In this document: piece after piece, positions 56,477 to 64,000 of the stretch
Numbering within the stretch: position 1 is the first letter of the stretch
How the letters are laid out: each line of letters begins with the position of its first letter
Source: an uncultured Methylocystaceae bacterium
Lineage (GTDB): Bacteria; Pseudomonadota; Alphaproteobacteria; Rhizobiales; Beijerinckiaceae
DNA length: 64,000 nt
Assembly: GCA_937870755.1 (NCBI GenBank)
Contig: CALMZV010000068.1
Coordinates: forward strand, 45,375 to 109,374
Direction of reading: 5' to 3'
The notes under the pieces: model-generated
What the model saw: the letters and a program-made list of their open reading frames with translations, nothing else
What the model was told of the DNA's origin: nothing
The model's database searches: none
Program-made: the position numbers and the translations under genes

Positions 56477-56740
56477 ATGAAAAAGCTTCTTATCGCTACC
56501 GCCGCCGCCGCGCTGCTTGCCGTGTCCGCGCCGGCGGCCTTCGCCAAGGGCGGTCATGGCGGCCACCACGGCGGCCATCACGGCGGTCACCACGGTCACC
56601 ATGGCGGATGGGGCCATCATCATGGCTGGGGCCATCACGGTTGGGGCTACCGCGGCGTCGTCGGTTTCGCACCGGCCTACTACGACGATTGCGAATGGGT
56701 GCGCACGCGGCGCGGCTGGCGCAAGTTCTGCGGCATCTGA
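56477..56740 (+). CDS. Small secreted His/Gly-rich protein
   Basis: The 87-residue protein has a signal peptide (MKKLLIATAAAALLAVSAPA, cleaved near AFA-K), then 14 histidines between residues 27 and 54 in GGHHGGHHGG-type repeats, and a C-terminal block YDDCEWVRTRRGWRKFC with two cysteines. Similar short proteins are common in Rhizobiales and often mislabelled sulfur globule proteins. The His cluster could bind nickel, zinc or copper in the periplasm. GGGAGGG lies before the ATG, and a terminator follows. Confidence 0.88.
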   Translation: MKKLLIATAAAALLAVSAPAAFAKGGHGGHHGGHHGGHHGHHGGWGHHHGWGHHGWGYRGVVGFAPAYYDDCEWVRTRRGWRKFCGI

Positions 56741-56780
56741 CCGGAACGAACGCAGATTGCGCGCGCTGCGCGCCACACGG

Positions 56781-56816
56781 AAGGCCGGGTCGAAAAAAGC
56801 CCCGGCCTTCTCTCTT
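56781..56816 (+). terminator. Terminator of the His/Gly-rich gene
   Basis: AAGGCCGGG and CCCGGCCTT pair around an A-rich loop, followed by CTCTCTTG. It lies 40 bases after the stop. Confidence 0.65.
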
Positions 56817-56836
56817 GCCGCCTCGCCGCCGCCGGC

Positions 56837-58246
56837 TCAGCGCAGGTTGCGCACGTCCACGAATTTCCCGGCGATCGCGGCGGCCGCGGCCATCGCGGGC
56901 GACACGAGATGCGTGCGGCCCTTGAAGCCCTGCCGTCCTTCGAAATTGCGATTGGAGGTCGAGGCGCAGCGTTCGCCGGGCGCGAGCTTGTCGGGGTTCA
57001 TCGCAAGGCACATCGAGCATCCGGGCTCGCGCCATTCGAAACCGGCCGCGATGAAGATCTTGTCGAGGCCTTCTTCCTCGGCCTGCGCTTTCACCAGACC
57101 CGAGCCCGGCACGACCATCGCGGATACGCCGGGCGCCACGCGCTTTCCGTCCACCACTTTCGCCGCCGCGCGCAAATCCTCGATCCGCCCGTTGGTGCAC
57201 GAGCCGATGAACACGCGGTCGATGGCGATGTCGGTGATTTTTTCGCCGCCCTTCAGGCCCATGTAGTCGAGCGCGCGCGCGATGGCCGCCGCTTTCGCCT
57301 CGTTGGGCGCGTCGGCGGGGCGCGGCACCGTTCCGTCGATGCGGATGACGTCTTCCGGGCTCGTGCCCCATGTCACGGTCGGCACGAGCTTGCCGGCGTC
57401 GAGCGTGATGACCTTGTCGAAATGCGCGCCTTCGTCGCTCTTGAGATGCGACCAGTATTTCATCGCCTCGTCCCACGCCGCGCCCTTCGGCGCCTTGGGA
57501 CGGTTCATCAGGTAGGCGTAGGTCTTCTCGTCGGGCGCGACGAGGCCCGCGCGCGCGCCGCCTTCGATCGACATGTTGCAGACCGTCATGCGGCCTTCCA
57601 TCGACAGGTCGCGGATCGCTTCGCCCGCGTATTCGATCACGTAGCCGGTGCCGCCGGCCGTGCCGATCTCGCCGATGATCGCGAGAATGATGTCCTTCGC
57701 CGTCACGCCCGGTCCGAGCCTGCCGTCGACGCGCACCAGCATGTTCTTCGCTTTTTTCTGGATCAGCGTCTGCGTCGCCAGCACATGCTCCACCTCCGAC
57801 GTGCCGATGCCGTGCGCGAGCGCGCCGAAGGCGCCGTGCGTGGACGTGTGGCTGTCGCCGCACACGATGGTCGTGCCCGGCAGCGTAAAGCCCTGTTCCG
57901 GGCCGATGATGTGGACCACGCCCTGGCGCCGGTCATGTTCGTCGTAATATTCGATGCCGAAATCGGCGGCGTTCCTGGCGAGCTGTTCGACCTGCGCCTT
58001 GCTTTCCGGATCCTCGATCGGCATCGAGCGATCGGTCGTCGGCACGTTATGGTCGACGACGGCCAGCGTCTTTCCGGGCGCACGCACCTTGCGGCCGGCC
58101 ATGCGCAAACCTTCGAACGCCTGCGGGCTCGTCACTTCGTGCACCAGATGGCGGTCGATGTAGATGAGGCACGTTCCGTCCGGCTGCGTGTCGACCACAT
58201 GGTCGTCCCAGATCTTGTCGTACAGCGTGCGCGGTCCCTGGCTCAT
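56837..58246 (-). CDS. leuC: 3-isopropylmalate dehydratase large subunit
   Basis: The 469-residue aconitase-superfamily enzyme isomerises 2-isopropylmalate in leucine synthesis. It shows [13 protein letters not shown], the [20 protein letters not shown] block, and the [4Fe-4S] cluster ligands in [13 protein letters not shown] and [11 protein letters not shown]. The length is normal. The ATG at 58246 matches the family start. The gene stands apart from leuD. Confidence 0.97.
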   Translation of the reverse strand: MSQGPRTLYDKIWDDHVVDTQPDGTCLIYIDRHLVHEVTSPQAFEGLRMAGRKVRAPGKTLAVVDHNVPTTDRSMPIEDPESKAQVEQLARNAADFGIEYYDEHDRRQGVVHIIGPEQGFTLPGTTIVCGDSHTSTHGAFGALAHGIGTSEVEHVLATQTLIQKKAKNMLVRVDGRLGPGVTAKDIILAIIGEIGTAGGTGYVIEYAGEAIRDLSMEGRMTVCNMSIEGGARAGLVAPDEKTYAYLMNRPKAPKGAAWDEAMKYWSHLKSDEGAHFDKVITLDAGKLVPTVTWGTSPEDVIRIDGTVPRPADAPNEAKAAAIARALDYMGLKGGEKITDIAIDRVFIGSCTNGRIEDLRAAAKVVDGKRVAPGVSAMVVPGSGLVKAQAEEEGLDKIFIAAGFEWREPGCSMCLAMNPDKLAPGERCASTSNRNFEGRQGFKGRTHLVSPAMAAAAAIAGKFVDVRNLR

Positions 58247-58371
58247 GGTCGTTCCATTCCGTGCGGGCGGACCCGCGTGTGGTCGAAGGGCTGCGGCAGG
58301 CGCGCGCCGGCGCCGGCTCGAAGCGGCGTTTTTAGAACTAAGCGGCGAAAGAGGAAAGGGTGTGGCGGCGT

Positions 58372-60075
58372 TCAGGCCCGCCCGGTCTCGGTGATCGACC
58401 ACAGCGTCTCGGCGTTTTCCTCGGCGCTCCCGCGCACGACGATCTGCTGGCTCGCCCGCGCCCCGTCGGGCGAGGCGAAGAACACGCTTTCCTCGATCTC
58501 GGCCGGCCGCCCGCCCGCCTCGAACAGAAAGGCGCGGCCCGACGGCGTCTCCAGCCGCAGCTCGGTCTGGCTTTCCCCGCTCGTCACCCGCACGCCGGGG
58601 TGCAGGTGAAACCGCAACGCGAATGCGCGGGCGAACAGGGCGTCGGCGTCCCTGGCGGCGGCGATCCTGTCTTCGCCGACAAGCCGCTTGCCGGTCGCGT
58701 CCAGCGCCACCCGGCGCTCGTGGACGAGGCCGAACCGGCGCGCGTAGCCGTCGTGCGACAGTTCGATCAGCGACCCCTCGCGCCCGTCGGTGCGCGTCGC
58801 CGTCACCCGGCGCGGCCCGGCGAGAATCTGGCCCGCCGCGATCCGCTCGATGCCGGCTTCGGGCGCGAAATGGCAGGAGGATGTGTCGTCCAGCACCAGC
58901 GTGGAATGGGCGGCCGTCTGGCGCGCGGCGAGCCGCACGGCCGCGCGCGCGGGCGTCGGCGCCCCGCAATTGACGATCACCCGCTCGGCGCCGGCGGAAA
59001 ACTCCATCGACAGGCAGCCCGCGTGCGCCTCGCCCGAATGGATCGGCGGCGGCGGCGGGCCGGCGTCGAGAATGACCACCGCGTCGCCCGCCTGAAGCCG
59101 CTGGTAGCCGGCCTGCGGGGCGTTCACCAGCGGCTGGCCGCGCGTGTCGTCGTAGGCGAGCACCGTCGCCACCCGGTCCGGCGCCGTCACGCCCATGCCG
59201 TTGAACAGTCCGAGCGAGCCGTCGCCGTGGCGCAGCAACCGCACCATCGGCAGCATGCGGTCAATGGCGCCGATCAGCGCCGGTGGGGCCGCCGTCGACC
59301 GCGCCGCATAGGCCTGGCGCAGCGGCAGCAGGTCCAGCAGCAGATCGACCAGCGTCTGCGGATTGCGTCCCACATGTCCGCCGTCGGGCAGGATCTGCGC
59401 CCCGATCTCGGCGGACAGCTGCGCTGTGGCGCGCGCCTGTGCGCGGGCGCCCACATTGGCGCACAGGCTGTATTCGGCGAGCGCGATGGCGCCCGTCAGC
59501 CGCGCCACCCCGGTCGCCCCCGCCAGCGCCTGTTGAAGGCGCGCCGCATCGCGCGCAAGCCCGCGCATGAAGCGTCGGTAGAACAGCGCGTCCGCCCCTT
59601 CCAGCACGATCGGCGACTGGCTGAGCCAGGACAGGATGCGGCGCGCGATGGTCGCCGGGTCCTTGTCGACGGGAGAGACGAACCGCGCGCGCGCCGACAG
59701 ATAATCGTCCACCAGCGCCCGGGCGTTGACGCGCGCGAGCGCCGTGTCGGCCGCCCGCAGGTGGCGCAGCCAGCCAAACCCGGCCAGCGCCTGTTCCCAG
59801 GCCTGCGAGGGCGGGTGGATGTCGAACGGCGAACGGCCCTGCGTGTTCACGATGCGGCCGCCGAACGCGAAATAGCCGGCGTAGATGTCTTCCGCCCGCG
59901 TGGGGTCGGCCGTGCGGATATCCTGCGGGGCGATGACCAGCCGGTCCGGCCTGCCCATCTGCAGCCGTCCGAACAGATGGCCCGGCGCGCGCGCGACGCG
60001 CGCGGCCTGACGGCCGAGCCGTCCGGCGATCAGCGCGGCCAGTCGAACGCGGTCGGCGAAAGTCGCGGGGGGCAG
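58372..60075 (-). CDS. Heparinase II/III-family protein, probable CTG start
   Basis: The 567-residue protein belongs to the heparinase II/III-like group found beside rsmB in Rhizobiales. The N-terminal part holds [17 protein letters not shown] and [20 protein letters not shown]. The helical toroid and the beta-sheet domain with [20 protein letters not shown] and DTSSCHFAP follow. These proteins are presumed polysaccharide lyases, but their substrate in alphaproteobacteria is unproven. No ATG, GTG or TTG lies at a sensible position. A CTG at 60075 has AAGGAG exactly 7 bases upstream and gives [18 protein letters not shown], the expected start. A TTG at 60108 has no ribosome site. Confidence 0.85.
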   Translation of the reverse strand: MPPATFADRVRLAALIAGRLGRQAARVARAPGHLFGRLQMGRPDRLVIAPQDIRTADPTRAEDIYAGYFAFGGRIVNTQGRSPFDIHPPSQAWEQALAGFGWLRHLRAADTALARVNARALVDDYLSARARFVSPVDKDPATIARRILSWLSQSPIVLEGADALFYRRFMRGLARDAARLQQALAGATGVARLTGAIALAEYSLCANVGARAQARATAQLSAEIGAQILPDGGHVGRNPQTLVDLLLDLLPLRQAYAARSTAAPPALIGAIDRMLPMVRLLRHGDGSLGLFNGMGVTAPDRVATVLAYDDTRGQPLVNAPQAGYQRLQAGDAVVILDAGPPPPPIHSGEAHAGCLSMEFSAGAERVIVNCGAPTPARAAVRLAARQTAAHSTLVLDDTSSCHFAPEAGIERIAAGQILAGPRRVTATRTDGREGSLIELSHDGYARRFGLVHERRVALDATGKRLVGEDRIAAARDADALFARAFALRFHLHPGVRVTSGESQTELRLETPSGRAFLFEAGGRPAEIEESVFFASPDGARASQQIVVRGSAEENAETLWSITETGRA

Positions 60076-60185
60076 TCTGGTTCTCCTTGTCGGCCTGCCG
60101 CGCCGCAACGGCGAGGCCCGGCGGCGTCTCGCCTGTCGCGGATTCAGGCTGGACGGATACTGGGGCCTGGTGAGTTTAGGAAATG

Positions 60186-61574
60186 TTAACCCTGTTTGCG
60201 CAGGCGCGCGGCGAAGAACCCGTCGATGCCGGCAAGGCGCGGATTGTCGTTGGGCCAGTGGCTGGGCAGGGTGCGCAGGTCTCCCTCGGGGGTCAGCATG
60301 TCCGGCGAAATCCCGCACTCTCCCGGCGCGATCGGCGCGCGTTTCAACTCGGGATCGCGTCGCAGAAGCTGGGCGATCTGGTGCTCGCCTTCCTCCGGTT
60401 CGATCGAACAGGTGCAGTAGACGAGCGCGCCGCCGGGCTTCAGCAGCCGGGCCGCGTTGGCGAGAATGCGCGTCTGCGCGGCGACCAGCGATTCGATGTC
60501 GCCCGCCTTCTTGGTCCAGCGCACGTCGGGATGGCGCCGGATGGTGCCGGTGGCCGAACAGGGCGGATCGACCAGCACCAGATCGAACGGGCCGGCGTTC
60601 CAGGAGGCGGCGTCCGCCACCACCAGATCGGCGTGCAGGCGCAGCCGTTCGAGATTGGCCGAGAGCGTCTTCAGCCGTTCGGCCGAACGGTCGAGGGCCG
60701 TCACCTCGCAGCCCGCGGCCGCCAGCTGCGCCGTCTTGCCGCCGGGCGCGGCGCACAGGTCGAGCGCGGTCTGCCCGGGCGACGGCTTCAGCAGCATGGC
60801 CGGCAGCGCGGCGGCGGCGTCCTGCACCCACCATTGGCCGTCCGCATAGCCCTCGAGTTCGGGCACCGGGGTATGCGCCAGCAGCCGCACCGATCCGGTC
60901 GGCAGAACCACGCCGTCGAGACGGCGCGCCCATTCCTGCGCGTCGCCGCGCACCGTCAGGTCGAGCGTCGGCTCCAGAAGATGCGCCTGCGCGATCGCCA
61001 GCGCCTGCGCGCCCCAGTTCCTGCGCCAGCGCTGGGCGAGCCAGGCCGGCGTCTCGTCGGCGAGCGGGTCGGCCAGCGCGATCAGCTCGTCGCGCCGGCG
61101 CGCGGCGTTGCGCAGCGTGGCGTTGACGAGGCCGGCGAGCCCGGCCGTGCGCGCTTCCAGCCGGGTGGCGCGCACCGCCAGATCGACGGCGGCATGGTCA
61201 GGCGTGTCGAGAAACAGCACCTGGGCGAGACCTGCGATCAGGATCCATTCCACCTGCCCGCAATTGCGCGGCAGGCCGCGGTCGAGCAGCTGCGCCTGCG
61301 CGCGCCGGATGGCGCCCAGCCGCCGCAGCGCGACCGTGGCGATGGAGCGGGCCAGCCCCCTGTCGCGATCGTCCAGTCCGGCCGTGCGGCTCGGCACGGC
61401 GGTCGGCTCGAACCGCTCGTCGAGCGCGTGGCCGCCCGAAAGCACGTCGGCGATGATCTGCTGGGCGGCGATCCGCGCGCGCAATCCCGGCGCGGCGGCG
61501 ATTTTCGCCTCGCGCTCGGCGTCTCCGGTTCGAAACGACGCCGGGCGCCCGGACGGACGCGGTCCGCGCGTCAT
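60186..61574 (-). CDS. rsmB: 16S rRNA m5C967 methyltransferase (RsmB/NOP family)
   Basis: The 462-residue enzyme has an N-terminal NusB-like RNA-binding domain (about residues 30-165) and a C-terminal SAM domain. The SAM loop is LDLCAAPGGKTAQLA; the catalytic motifs are VDPPCSATGTIRRHPDVRW and the nucleophile YCTCSIEPEE. It methylates cytosine in 16S rRNA; RsmB is the best match, though alphaproteobacteria often have several NOP-family paralogs. It lies 110 bp before the heparinase-like gene and 27 bp after htpX on the same strand. Confidence 0.94.
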   Translation of the reverse strand: MTRGPRPSGRPASFRTGDAEREAKIAAAPGLRARIAAQQIIADVLSGGHALDERFEPTAVPSRTAGLDDRDRGLARSIATVALRRLGAIRRAQAQLLDRGLPRNCGQVEWILIAGLAQVLFLDTPDHAAVDLAVRATRLEARTAGLAGLVNATLRNAARRRDELIALADPLADETPAWLAQRWRRNWGAQALAIAQAHLLEPTLDLTVRGDAQEWARRLDGVVLPTGSVRLLAHTPVPELEGYADGQWWVQDAAAALPAMLLKPSPGQTALDLCAAPGGKTAQLAAAGCEVTALDRSAERLKTLSANLERLRLHADLVVADAASWNAGPFDLVLVDPPCSATGTIRRHPDVRWTKKAGDIESLVAAQTRILANAARLLKPGGALVYCTCSIEPEEGEHQIAQLLRRDPELKRAPIAPGECGISPDMLTPEGDLRTLPSHWPNDNPRLAGIDGFFAARLRKQG

Positions 61575-61601
61575 GACGCGCGTCCGTGGATCGGGTCGCG
61601 A

Positions 61602-62636
61602 TCAGCCCCAGGGGCCTTTGGGCCGGTCGCCGTCGCGGCCCCACGGATCGCCCTGGCGGGGAGGCGCGGCGCGGTCGGCGTCGCCGAACAGGCCGCCGCC
61701 GGCGAGAAAGCCGCCTTGCGAGCCGAAGCCGCCCTCGTCGCGGAACGGCGTCCAGCCCTGGCTCTGCGTCTGGTTCTGATGCTGGTAAGCGCCAACGCCC
61801 ATCTCCTGCGCGAGCGCGACTAGCGCCGCGACGCGGTTCTCCGTGGCCGGGTGAGTCGAGAACAGATTATCACGCGGACCGCCGGCGAGCGGATTAATTA
61901 TGAACAGATGCGCCATCGCCGGGCGCGCTTCCACAACCTCGTCGGGGATCGCCTGCGCGCCGTGCGAGATTTTCTGCAGCGCGCCGGCCAGCCACAGCGG
62001 ATTGCCGCAGATTTCGGCGCCCGTGCGGTCGGCGACGTATTCGCGCGAGCGGCTGACCGCCATCTGCACGATCATCGCCGCGATCGGCGCGAGAATGGCG
62101 AGCGCGACGCTGCCGATCGGTCCCAGCCCGCTGTCGCGCCGCCCGCCGAAGAACATGCCGAAATTCGCGATCGCAGAAATCGCGCCCGCAAGGGTGGCGG
62201 CGATGGTCATGGTCAGCGTGTCGCGATGCTTGATGTGGGCGAGTTCGTGCGCGATCACGCCCGCGCGCTCCTCGCGCGTCAGCATCGCCGACAGGCCGGT
62301 GTTGATCGCGACAGCGGCATGGTCGGGATCGCGCCCCGTGGCGAAGGCGTTCGGCTGCGGGCTGTCCACCACATAGACGCGCGGCGTCGGCAGGCCCGCG
62401 CGCTGCGCGAGTTCGGCGACGTCGGCCACCAGGTCCGGCGCGGTGGAGGCGTCCACCTCGTGCGCGCCGACGGCCGACAGCGCCATGCGGTCGGAGTTCC
62501 AGTAGGCGAACAGGTTCGTGCCGATGGCGAAGACGAGCGCCAGCGCCGCCCCGCCGCGCCCGCCGAGCGCGAAGCCCACCACCATGAACAAGGCCGTGAG
62601 GGCCGCCAGCAGAACGGCCGTTCGCATGAAATTCAT
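61602..62636 (-). CDS. htpX: Membrane zinc metalloprotease HtpX
   Basis: The 344-residue protease degrades damaged membrane proteins. It has two N-terminal membrane segments (about 6-24 and 29-46), the zinc motif HELAH at residues 130-134, two further membrane segments, and the distal Glu in [12 protein letters not shown]. The C-terminus carries an unusual Gly/Gln/Asp-rich tail ([12 protein letters not shown] and beyond). The ATG at 62636 follows GGGGATC. It is first in htpX-rsmB-heparinase and divergent from the DUF1674 gene. Confidence 0.96.
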   Translation of the reverse strand: MNFMRTAVLLAALTALFMVVGFALGGRGGAALALVFAIGTNLFAYWNSDRMALSAVGAHEVDASTAPDLVADVAELAQRAGLPTPRVYVVDSPQPNAFATGRDPDHAAVAINTGLSAMLTREERAGVIAHELAHIKHRDTLTMTIAATLAGAISAIANFGMFFGGRRDSGLGPIGSVALAILAPIAAMIVQMAVSRSREYVADRTGAEICGNPLWLAGALQKISHGAQAIPDEVVEARPAMAHLFIINPLAGGPRDNLFSTHPATENRVAALVALAQEMGVGAYQHQNQTQSQGWTPFRDEGGFGSQGGFLAGGGLFGDADRAAPPRQGDPWGRDGDRPKGPWG

Positions 62637-62739
62637 GCCGATCCCCAAAAAACGTCGCTGGCCTTGCCCAGCGTCCCGCACTATGTGGGGACGAGATGGC
62701 CGGCGAGAAGGCCGGATTCGCAGTTGCCGGAGCCGATAT

Positions 62740-62964
62740 ATGGCGAACCCGCCCGAGAATGCGCCCGCAAACGCCTCCTCGCACGCGGCCGGGACCGCAC
62801 CGCGCAAGCTCTCGCCGCAGGCCGAGCGCGCGCTTGCCGAAGCCGCCGCGCGTCGCAAGGCGGCGGCGCCGCTCGACCTGCCGCCGGAGATCGACGGACG
62901 CGAGGGGCCCGAGCCCGTGCGCTACGGCGACTGGGAGCGCAAAGGCATCGCCTCGGACTTCTGA
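62740..62964 (+). CDS. DUF1674 / SDHAF4-like protein
   Basis: The 74-residue protein ends with the DUF1674 block [20 protein letters not shown], shared with mitochondrial succinate dehydrogenase assembly factor 4. The N-terminal half is low in complexity (Ala-rich). The bacterial role is probably flavinylated SdhA protection, inferred from the eukaryotic homologue. GGAG lies 8 bases before the ATG. It is divergent from htpX and convergent with gloB, 16 bp between stops. Confidence 0.9.
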   Translation: MANPPENAPANASSHAAGTAPRKLSPQAERALAEAAARRKAAAPLDLPPEIDGREGPEPVRYGDWERKGIASDF

Positions 62965-62980
62965 GGGCGCGCCACAGGCG

Positions 62981-63751
62981 CTACCCCCGGTTCTTGCGCT
63001 CGCGCAGTTCGGCGAACACCACCGGCCCGTCCGCATCCGGCAGGCCGACGGCGGCCGCCACGTTCGGCTCCTCCGCGCGCAGGAACGGGTTGGCGGCCAG
63101 CTCCAGCGCGAGCGTGGTCGGAATGGTGAACTTGCCCTGCGCCCGCAGTTCTTCCGCCTGTCGCGCGCGCTCGACCAGAACGGCGTTGTCCGGCTCGATG
63201 GTGAGCGCGAACTTGGCGTTCGAGACGGTGTATTCGTGGCCGCAATAGATGCGCGTTTCGGGCGACAGGGCGGCGAGCTTCATCAGCGACTGGTACATGA
63301 CGCCCATCGGCGCCTCGAACACGCGGCCGCAGCCGAGCGAGAACAGCGTGTCGCCGGCGAACAGCACGTCGTCGTCGGCGAAATGGTAGACGACATGGCC
63401 GGCGGTATGGCCGGGCGTCTCGATCACGCGCGCGCGCGTCTTGCCGATTTCCACCGCGTCGCCTTCCTCGACCTCGCGGTCGAGGCCGCCGATGCGCCCC
63501 GACTCCTTTTTCGGCCCCGTCACCCGCGCCTTCGGAAACGCGGCTTTCAGCGCAGGGACGCCCTGCACGTGGTCGGCGTGGTGGTGGGTCACGAGAATGT
63601 CGGTGAGCGTCCATCCCTTGTCGGCGAGCGCCTTCAAAACGGCCTCGCCGTCCGGCGCGTCGATCGAGGCGGTGGCGCCGGTCGCCTCGTCGTGGACCAG
63701 GCAGCCGAAATTGTCGCTGAGGCAGGGAAACTGATGAACCTGAATGGGCAT
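62981..63751 (-). CDS. gloB: Hydroxyacylglutathione hydrolase (glyoxalase II)
   Basis: The 256-residue metallo-beta-lactamase-fold enzyme hydrolyses S-lactoylglutathione in methylglyoxal detoxification. The dinuclear metal motif is THHHADHVQG (His56, His58, Asp60, His61), with ETPGHTAGHVVYHF and FAGDTLFSLGCGRVFE giving the other metal ligands, and IYCGHEYT the substrate loop. The C-terminal glutathione domain with NPFLRAEEP is present. The ATG is clear. Confidence 0.96.
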   Translation of the reverse strand: MPIQVHQFPCLSDNFGCLVHDEATGATASIDAPDGEAVLKALADKGWTLTDILVTHHHADHVQGVPALKAAFPKARVTGPKKESGRIGGLDREVEEGDAVEIGKTRARVIETPGHTAGHVVYHFADDDVLFAGDTLFSLGCGRVFEAPMGVMYQSLMKLAALSPETRIYCGHEYTVSNAKFALTIEPDNAVLVERARQAEELRAQGKFTIPTTLALELAANPFLRAEEPNVAAAVGLPDADGPVVFAELRERKNRG

Positions 63752-63820
63752 GGGAACCTCCGGCCCAACAGGTAGCGCGCCTGCGACCGTTTCGCCACCT
63801 GCGGCCTGCTGCGCCGCAAA

Positions 63821-63848
63821 CGAAAGGCCCGTCGTCGCGCCGGGCCGT
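63821..63848 (-). terminator. Weak terminator-like hairpin near the right edge
   Basis: GGCCCG and CGGGCC pair around a 9-base loop, with TTTCGTTT following on the minus strand. It lies 12 bases after the possible stop at 63860, so it may serve the gene entering from the right. Confidence 0.45.
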
Positions 63849-63859
63849 TCGCGTGCGCG

Positions 63860-64000
63860 TCAGGCGGCCACCATCGCCCGCCGTTGCCGCCGTGGCGCTG
63901 GACCGCTTCGTAGGCTATGGGAGCTCCACGTCCCGAAGTCGGCGACTTCATGGAGGGCCTCGTCGGCTCGCTGGCGCCCGATACCGGAGGGCTCCAGGCG
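63860..64000 (-). other. Possible 3' end of a gene entering from the right edge
   Basis: An open frame of 46 sense codons reaches the edge and ends AMVAA then TGA. Upstream codons in the window are GC-rich at the third position, and the stop is followed at once by a terminator-like hairpin. Against it, the plus-strand frame from an ATG at 63918 (MGAPRPEVGDFMEGLVGSLA) is also open and GC3-rich to the edge. I cannot decide between them or name a family. Confidence 0.3.

Overview
The window is 64 kb of very GC-rich, densely coding bacterial chromosome. Gene content and order point to an alphaproteobacterium of the Rhizobiales/Hyphomicrobiales: divergent lysC and ubiG, a ptsP-prfA pair, the block of heparinase-like gene, rsmB, htpX, DUF1674 and gloB, a DUF1178-grxC-comF block, and an IalB-family protein. 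The genus cannot be named from the sequence alone. There is no phage, insertion sequence, CRISPR array, rRNA or tRNA that I can support, and codon use is uniform, so this looks like core chromosome with a catabolic flavour.

Region 1 (1-8.2 kb) holds acyl-CoA metabolism: an acyl-CoA dehydrogenase-family gene cut by the window edge, an acyl-CoA synthetase, a G3E GTPase, a class III CoA-transferase and fadD, followed by an alpha/beta hydrolase and an O-acetylhomoserine sulfhydrylase. Region 2 (8.2-11.8 kb) holds glpK-glpD and aroQ. Region 3 (11.8-18.5 kb) is a complete branched-chain-type ABC importer, livH-livM-livG-livF, with an acyl-CoA ligase and the binding protein gene in the same run. This arrangement suggests uptake plus CoA activation of an organic acid. 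Region 4 (18.7-25.3 kb) is a TAXI-TRAP importer with DUF1850 and an ArsC-family protein. It lies downstream of a TonB-dependent receptor whose leader is a clear cobalamin riboswitch.

Region 5 (25.3-34.3 kb) runs from a fused two-domain CoA-transferase into a complete fdsG-fdsB-fdsA-fdhD-fdsD operon for NAD-dependent molybdenum formate dehydrogenase. A frame-disrupted small secreted peptide and a membrane-anchored unknown follow. Region 6 (34.3-37.2 kb) has a PiT phosphate permease with its DUF47 partner, a DUF2270 protein and rpmB with a clean terminator. Region 7 (37.2-46.7 kb) has another acyl-CoA ligase, prfA, ptsP, a polytopic glycosyltransferase-like protein, lysC, ubiG and a 54-residue Flp pilin. 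Region 8 (46.8-56.8 kb) has DUF1178, grxC, comF, acs, an IalB-family protein with a lysine-rich repeat, LemA and two TPM-domain proteins, a lytic transglycosylase, leuD, MaoC, a mini zinc protease and a His/Gly-rich secreted protein. Region 9 (56.8-64 kb) has leuC, the heparinase-like gene (apparently with a CTG start), rsmB, htpX, a DUF1674/SDHAF4-like gene and gloB.

Together the genes describe an aerobic heterotroph able to import organic acids, activate them as CoA thioesters (five adenylate-forming ligases and two CoA-transferases in 64 kb), oxidise formate to feed NADH, and use glycerol and acetate. I see no convincing wholly novel multi-gene system. The strongest unusual signals are the B12-riboswitch-led receptor upstream of a TAXI-TRAP operon, the frame-disrupted peptide gene after fdsD, the probable CTG start of the heparinase-like gene, and an unexplained 445-bp region with a 22-bp perfect dyad upstream of rpmB.
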